DNA of 8,407 nucleotides from Candidatus Nomurabacteria bacterium (lineage in GTDB: Bacteria > Patescibacteriota > Minisyncoccia > Phycocordibacterales > UBA9973), in the NCBI GenBank assembly GCA_943359425.1, contig CALRHN010000024.1, forward strand, positions 1 through 8,407. Reading direction: 5' to 3'. The stretch's first letter is position 1. The number at the start of each line of letters is the position of its first letter. Under the pieces are notes generated by a model, which ran no database searches, was not told the DNA's origin, and was given only the letters and a program-made list of their open reading frames with translations. This document shows, one piece after another, positions 5,639 to 8,407 of this stretch. The position numbers and the translations under genes were made by a program.

Positions 5639-6627
5639 AACGGCTGCTGTTTCAGCGTCGTATTGATGACGTGTTGTGCGAATTCTTTCATTGTTGCGCC
5701 CACATGGACGAGAGATTTATGGAATGGCGAATGCTCGTGCAGCGCCGGCTGTGCATCGACTTCGAGGACATACACTCCGCGCGGCGTGACGATAAAGTCC
5801 ACGCTCGCATATGAACCGAGACCGAGAGAGCGGTGGATCTGGCGCGCATAGTCTTCTAGTTTCTTACTCTCGCTCTGTTTGTGATGCGAGAATGCTGGAC
5901 GCATATCGTAGTCGCCCGTCATGCGTGATTCATAATCGAGGAAATTTTTATTTTTCAATATTTCAAGCGGCGGGAGAACGTATGTCTCTTGTCCGCGGAA
6001 TCCGGGAATGACGCCGACAGTGACTTCGCGGCCGTCCACAAAATGTTCGACGAGTATTTCCGTGCCGTCGGCAAGCGCCGTGGCGAGTGCTTCGGCCAAA
6101 CTCGGCAGTGTCTCAACGATGGAGACGCCGAGCGAAGAACCGGACGATGTCGGTTTGACCACCCATGTCGGTGGTACGGTGCGGAAAACTTTCTGCACCG
6201 AGAGCGCCACATATTCTTCGAATGTTCCTTCGAAGTCTGTTTCATCGAGAGGCACAATGGCTATCGATTCCGGCGTTTTCAGGCCGAGCATACGGAAATG
6301 CTCCTTTGCGAACTTCTTGTTCAGTGACAGTGCGCCGCCGAAGGGCGTCGGTCCCGTATGCGCGATGGAAAGATTGCGGACGATGGACAGATCGCTGCCG
6401 TTTTCTCCCCCGCCGCCATGGAGAGCGTTCCATATCATATCGACGCTCGATGACAATTTGTCCGGCGTAACGGCGAGTCCATTCAAATGCCACGCGCCGG
6501 CGCGATCGACGAGTATGTCGACAGGTTTATATGCGTCAGGAAGATTGCGCATGATGTGTGCGCCTGTTTGCAGCGATACCTCGTATTCAGGACTCGTTCC
6601 TCCGCGAATGATGCCGACTCTGATCAT
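5635..6627 (-). CDS. ddl: D-alanine--D-alanine ligase-like ATP-grasp enzyme
   Basis: Ddl joins two D-alanines with ATP for the peptidoglycan stem peptide, in the cytoplasm. Read from the ATG at 6625-6627 the protein has 330 residues, in the family range. It shows GGTSPEYEVSL at 9-19, ALHGGGGENG at 69-77, the ATP-grasp lysine in VVKPTSSGSSLGVS (K158), EHFVDGREVTVG at 194-205, VDF at 276-278 and the metal-binding segment LEVDAQP at 288-294. Several active-site positions differ from E. coli DdlB: Lys215-Tyr216 become R235-M236, Arg255 becomes S275, and Asn272 becomes D291, while H299-S300 match His280-Ser281. The second substrate may therefore not be D-alanine. An in-frame ATG 51 codons upstream lies inside uvrC and adds unrelated residues, so I rejected it. 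It follows uvrC by seven bases but has its own promoter. Its stop overlaps the convergent transporter's stop. Confidence 0.88.
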   Translation of the reverse strand: MIRVGIIRGGTSPEYEVSLQTGAHIMRNLPDAYKPVDILVDRAGAWHLNGLAVTPDKLSSSVDMIWNALHGGGGENGSDLSIVRNLSIAHTGPTPFGGALSLNKKFAKEHFRMLGLKTPESIAIVPLDETDFEGTFEEYVALSVQKVFRTVPPTWVVKPTSSGSSLGVSIVETLPSLAEALATALADGTEILVEHFVDGREVTVGVIPGFRGQETYVLPPLEILKNKNFLDYESRMTGDYDMRPAFSHHKQSESKKLEDYARQIHRSLGLGSYASVDFIVTPRGVYVLEVDAQPALHEHSPFHKSLVHVGATMKEFAQHVINTTLKQQPF

Positions 6628-6633
6628 GCAGAC

Positions 6634-6642
6634 ATTATAGCA
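6634..6642 (-). promoter_or_regulatory. Perfect extended -10 promoter for ddl, leaderless
   Basis: On the minus strand TG-C-TATAAT matches the extended -10 consensus exactly. The ddl ATG begins six bases later, so the start codon itself should be at or beside the transcription start. The TAA stop codon of uvrC lies inside the TATAAT. No good -35 box is seen. This settles the start of ddl against the longer reading frame. Confidence 0.7.
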
Positions 6643-7861
6643 AAAAGTTCTTCGAACGCTTGTCCTTGTGGAATCTGATGGCGAACCGATGCGCTTCGGC
6701 GTTGGCGAGCAGTATCTGTCCTTCACGGGATATGATGATGGATTTCTCGCCGAGCAGTCGTTCAGGTTTATGCCGCTCATTCTTCACGACGGCGACGACG
6801 GGAATGGCGAATTGGTAGCGTTTGAGCACGCGCTCGGCAATATTTTTCTGCGCGACGGATCCGTCCACGACGATGACGTCGGGCAATCCCCATTCGCTGT
6901 GGCGCAATCGGCGCGAGAGGACTTCTTCGAGAGCGCCGATGTCGTTGGCACCTTTCTGCGTACGGATGATGAATTTGCGGTATTCGGATTTAGCCGCTAC
7001 GCCGTTCTCCACAACCGTCATGACGCCGACCATGTTTTTCCCGCTCATGTGAGCGATATCGTATGCCTCGACGCGATATTGTTTTACATTCCCCTCTTCA
7101 AGATTCTCTTCCTTGATAAGCGAAACATCGCGAATATGTTCGAGGGCGAATATCTGCCGCTTGATCTTGTCCGCTTCTTCGAATTCCTGTTTCTTCGCAT
7201 GGGCCATCATGTCTTTCTTCAGGCCTGAAACGATACGGGCTTTCTTGCCTTCGAAGAGCAGTCCGATATTCTTCAAGTTCTTCTTATAGGCGAGAAGCGT
7301 AGCCGCATTCTCGAGATCGGGCGTGAGACCGAGCTGGCGGTAGAATTGGTAGTTGTCTTTCTTCGACGAACTCGCATCGATAAATGGAAATATCCGGCGG
7401 ATGAGTTTAAGCGCCTCGCGCAGAGATGAACCGGATGTGAATGGGCCATAGCAAGCCTTGAACTTCACGCCTTTGGCAACGCTCGCATCGAAATCGATAT
7501 TCTTCGCGCGCTCGACGATTATTTTCGGCAAATCCTCTTTCGTGACACAGACATGATTCCAGCTCTTGTCATCCTTCTCTTTGACGTTGTAATAGGGCTG
7601 ATATTTTTTTATCAGATTGGCTTCGAGAATGAGCGCTTCCAGGACGCTATCGGTTTCCTGCCATTTCAAGCCATTCGATTTGAAGACCATGTCGACAATA
7701 GTCGGCCCGCGCGTCTCGATCAAATCTTTGGCGAAATAGCTCTTCGTCCGGTCGCGGAGCGAAGTCGCCTTGCCGATATAGAGAATGGACTTGCCCTTCA
7801 GGAAGAAATACACACCGGACTTGTCAGGAAGTTTGTACTTTTTATGGTCTTGACTTTTCAT
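6635..7861 (-). CDS. uvrC: Excinuclease ABC subunit C, compact form lacking the HhH domain
   Basis: UvrC cuts DNA on both sides of a lesion within the UvrABC repair complex. This 408-residue protein is about two thirds of the usual ~600. The N-terminal GIY-YIG nuclease has GVY (16-18), YIG (28-30) and the catalytic Glu80 in ILEANLIKK. Then comes the YGPF segment at 138-141. The UvrB-binding UVR motif lies at about 212-243 (coiled coil, KKQEFEEADKIKRQI). The RNase H-like nuclease keeps the likely catalytic residues D268 (YDIAH), D307, D333 (VVDGS) and H391 (EAHRFAI). The protein ends at KRSKNFLL, where longer UvrCs continue into the helix-hairpin-helix domain. The link between the UVR motif and the second nuclease is also much shorter than in E. 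coli. Both nucleases look intact, so this seems a minimised working enzyme, not a broken gene. The ATG lies six bases after a -10-like box. Confidence 0.95.
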   Translation of the reverse strand: MKSQDHKKYKLPDKSGVYFFLKGKSILYIGKATSLRDRTKSYFAKDLIETRGPTIVDMVFKSNGLKWQETDSVLEALILEANLIKKYQPYYNVKEKDDKSWNHVCVTKEDLPKIIVERAKNIDFDASVAKGVKFKACYGPFTSGSSLREALKLIRRIFPFIDASSSKKDNYQFYRQLGLTPDLENAATLLAYKKNLKNIGLLFEGKKARIVSGLKKDMMAHAKKQEFEEADKIKRQIFALEHIRDVSLIKEENLEEGNVKQYRVEAYDIAHMSGKNMVGVMTVVENGVAAKSEYRKFIIRTQKGANDIGALEEVLSRRLRHSEWGLPDVIVVDGSVAQKNIAERVLKRYQFAIPVVAVVKNERHKPERLLGEKSIIISREGQILLANAEAHRFAIRFHKDKRSKNFLL

Positions 7862-7867
7862 AATTTG

Positions 7868-7896
7868 ATAGTAGTATATGTCCTACAATATTGCAA
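7868..7896 (-). promoter_or_regulatory. uvrC promoter, predicted leaderless start
   Basis: On the minus strand TTGCAA (7891-7896) and TACTAT (7868-7873) are 17 bases apart, and the uvrC ATG follows the -10 box by six bases. An overlapping TATACT five bases further upstream could be used instead, giving an 11-base gap to the ATG; the leader is very short either way. The -10 match is only moderate. Confidence 0.45.
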
Positions 7897-7911
7897 TCAT
7901 TCTTTGAAAAA

Positions 7912-7917
7912 TAAACT
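7912..7917 (+). promoter_or_regulatory. Possible -10 box for the right-edge gene
   Basis: TAAACT lies eight bases before the ATG at 7926 and fits the near-leaderless pattern of the other genes. The only -35-like sequence is the palindromic TTGCAA at 7891-7896, 15 bases away and shared with the uvrC promoter. The match is weak. Confidence 0.3.
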
Positions 7918-7925
7918 TCTTTCCC

Positions 7926-8407
7926 ATGAAGAAAATAATCGCATTCCTATTGACTCCGTTCAAAAAGGCACCGAAAAAATCTCAAAAACTTCCGGTTCCT
8001 CCGGTATTAGAGACCATTGCAAACATAGAATTCTTACGCAGTACCGATGTAGAAGCCACAAAAGGAGGTTACGACCATGAAGATTTCAAAAAAACCTTCA
8101 CAGGGTATGTTGATCCGAATCTCGACCTTAGTAATTACGCTAAAGGAGGGGTGGAAACAAGTCAATCAACCATGCAAAGTTTTTTAGGAGGTTTCAGCTA
8201 TAAATTGAAAAATGCCGGTGAAAAAATGGCTGACGAGTCTTCTGATAAGCGTCAAATTGCTATATGCAAATTGAAGGTTGAAATAAGCATTGAGGACTTG
8301 TTGGGTGAAAATTTCGAGAAATTCGCTTTTACCAATAAGAACCAGCTAATTGATGTATTTTCGAGACACCGCACAGAATTTCTAAGAGAAGCAAAAGGCA
8401 ACGTTTT
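7926..8407 (+). CDS. Protein of unknown function (3' end outside the window)
   Basis: From the ATG at 7926 the frame is open for 160 codons to the right edge. The protein starts MKKIIAFLLTPFKKAPKK. This is a short hydrophobic patch flanked by lysines, too short for a clear signal peptide. A proline-rich stretch (about residues 23-27) follows, then a mixed charged region without membrane helices. A segment near residues 47-54 reads GGYDHEDF followed by KK, which resembles a short segment of the small protein at 362-841; this may be chance. Codon use is ordinary and the frame is long, so the gene is believable. It is divergent from uvrC with 64 bases between the starts. I recognise no family. 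The ATG is eight bases after a weak -10-like box; no Shine-Dalgarno sequence is seen. Confidence 0.7.
   Translation, partial: MKKIIAFLLTPFKKAPKKSQKLPVPPVLETIANIEFLRSTDVEATKGGYDHEDFKKTFTGYVDPNLDLSNYAKGGVETSQSTMQSFLGGFSYKLKNAGEKMADESSDKRQIAICKLKVEISIEDLLGENFEKFAFTNKNQLIDVFSRHRTEFLREAKGNV

Noticed and set aside
6642..6658. Small hairpin GTTC-GAA-GAAC followed by TTTTT on the minus strand, before ddl
   Set aside because: The stem is only four base pairs and lies inside the uvrC coding end just before the ddl promoter; too weak to call a terminator.
6628..6780. N-terminal 51-codon extension of ddl
   Set aside because: It overlaps the uvrC C-terminus in another frame, matches nothing in the Ddl family, and the real ATG follows a perfect extended -10 box by six bases.
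1..8407. CRISPR array, insertion sequence, rRNA or integrase
   Set aside because: No regularly spaced direct repeats, no transposase or integrase motifs, no terminal inverted repeats and no rRNA-like sequence were seen on reading both strands.

Overview
The window looks like a chromosomal stretch from a small-genome bacterium, most likely of the Candidate Phyla Radiation (Patescibacteria). This rests on gene style, not on a marker gene: genes are very tightly packed, UvrC is compact and lacks its C-terminal HhH domain, promoters leave almost no 5' untranslated leader, tandem genes overlap as TAATG or ATGA, and several small proteins have no recognisable family. TGA is used once as an ordinary stop, so the UGA-glycine code of some CPR lineages is not supported.

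Layout, left to right. A minus-strand operon starts at a promoter near 2774-2802 and reads guaA (GMP synthase), two tandem paralogous small proteins of unknown function, then the N-terminus of an ABC exporter running off the left edge. Upstream of guaA is a dense cluster of short inverted repeats. Next, also on the minus strand, is a tRNA-Ala(UGC) whose encoded CCA end touches the start of a Tat-signal-bearing exported protein, possibly NAGPA/DUF2233-like. Two overlapping AT-rich genes for small membrane proteins follow it.

Divergently, on the plus strand, come tRNA-Ala(GGC) and tRNA-Pro(CGG), then two coupled small drug/metabolite-superfamily transporters (a single EamA domain and an SMR-like 4-TM protein). 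These converge on a minus-strand uvrC-ddl pair (compact UvrC and an atypical D-Ala-D-Ala ligase-like ATP-grasp enzyme); the last transporter and ddl share the four bases of their stop codons. At the right edge a divergent plus-strand gene of unknown function runs out of the window.

The most striking overall signal is the start architecture. guaA, eamA, ddl, uvrC and perhaps the right-edge gene each have a -10 box only 6-9 bases before the start codon, predicting leaderless or near-leaderless mRNAs, and Shine-Dalgarno sequences are weak or absent. The exported protein may reach the same state by tRNA processing. No CRISPR array, insertion sequence or rRNA gene was seen, and no stretch longer than 300 bases lacks a gene.
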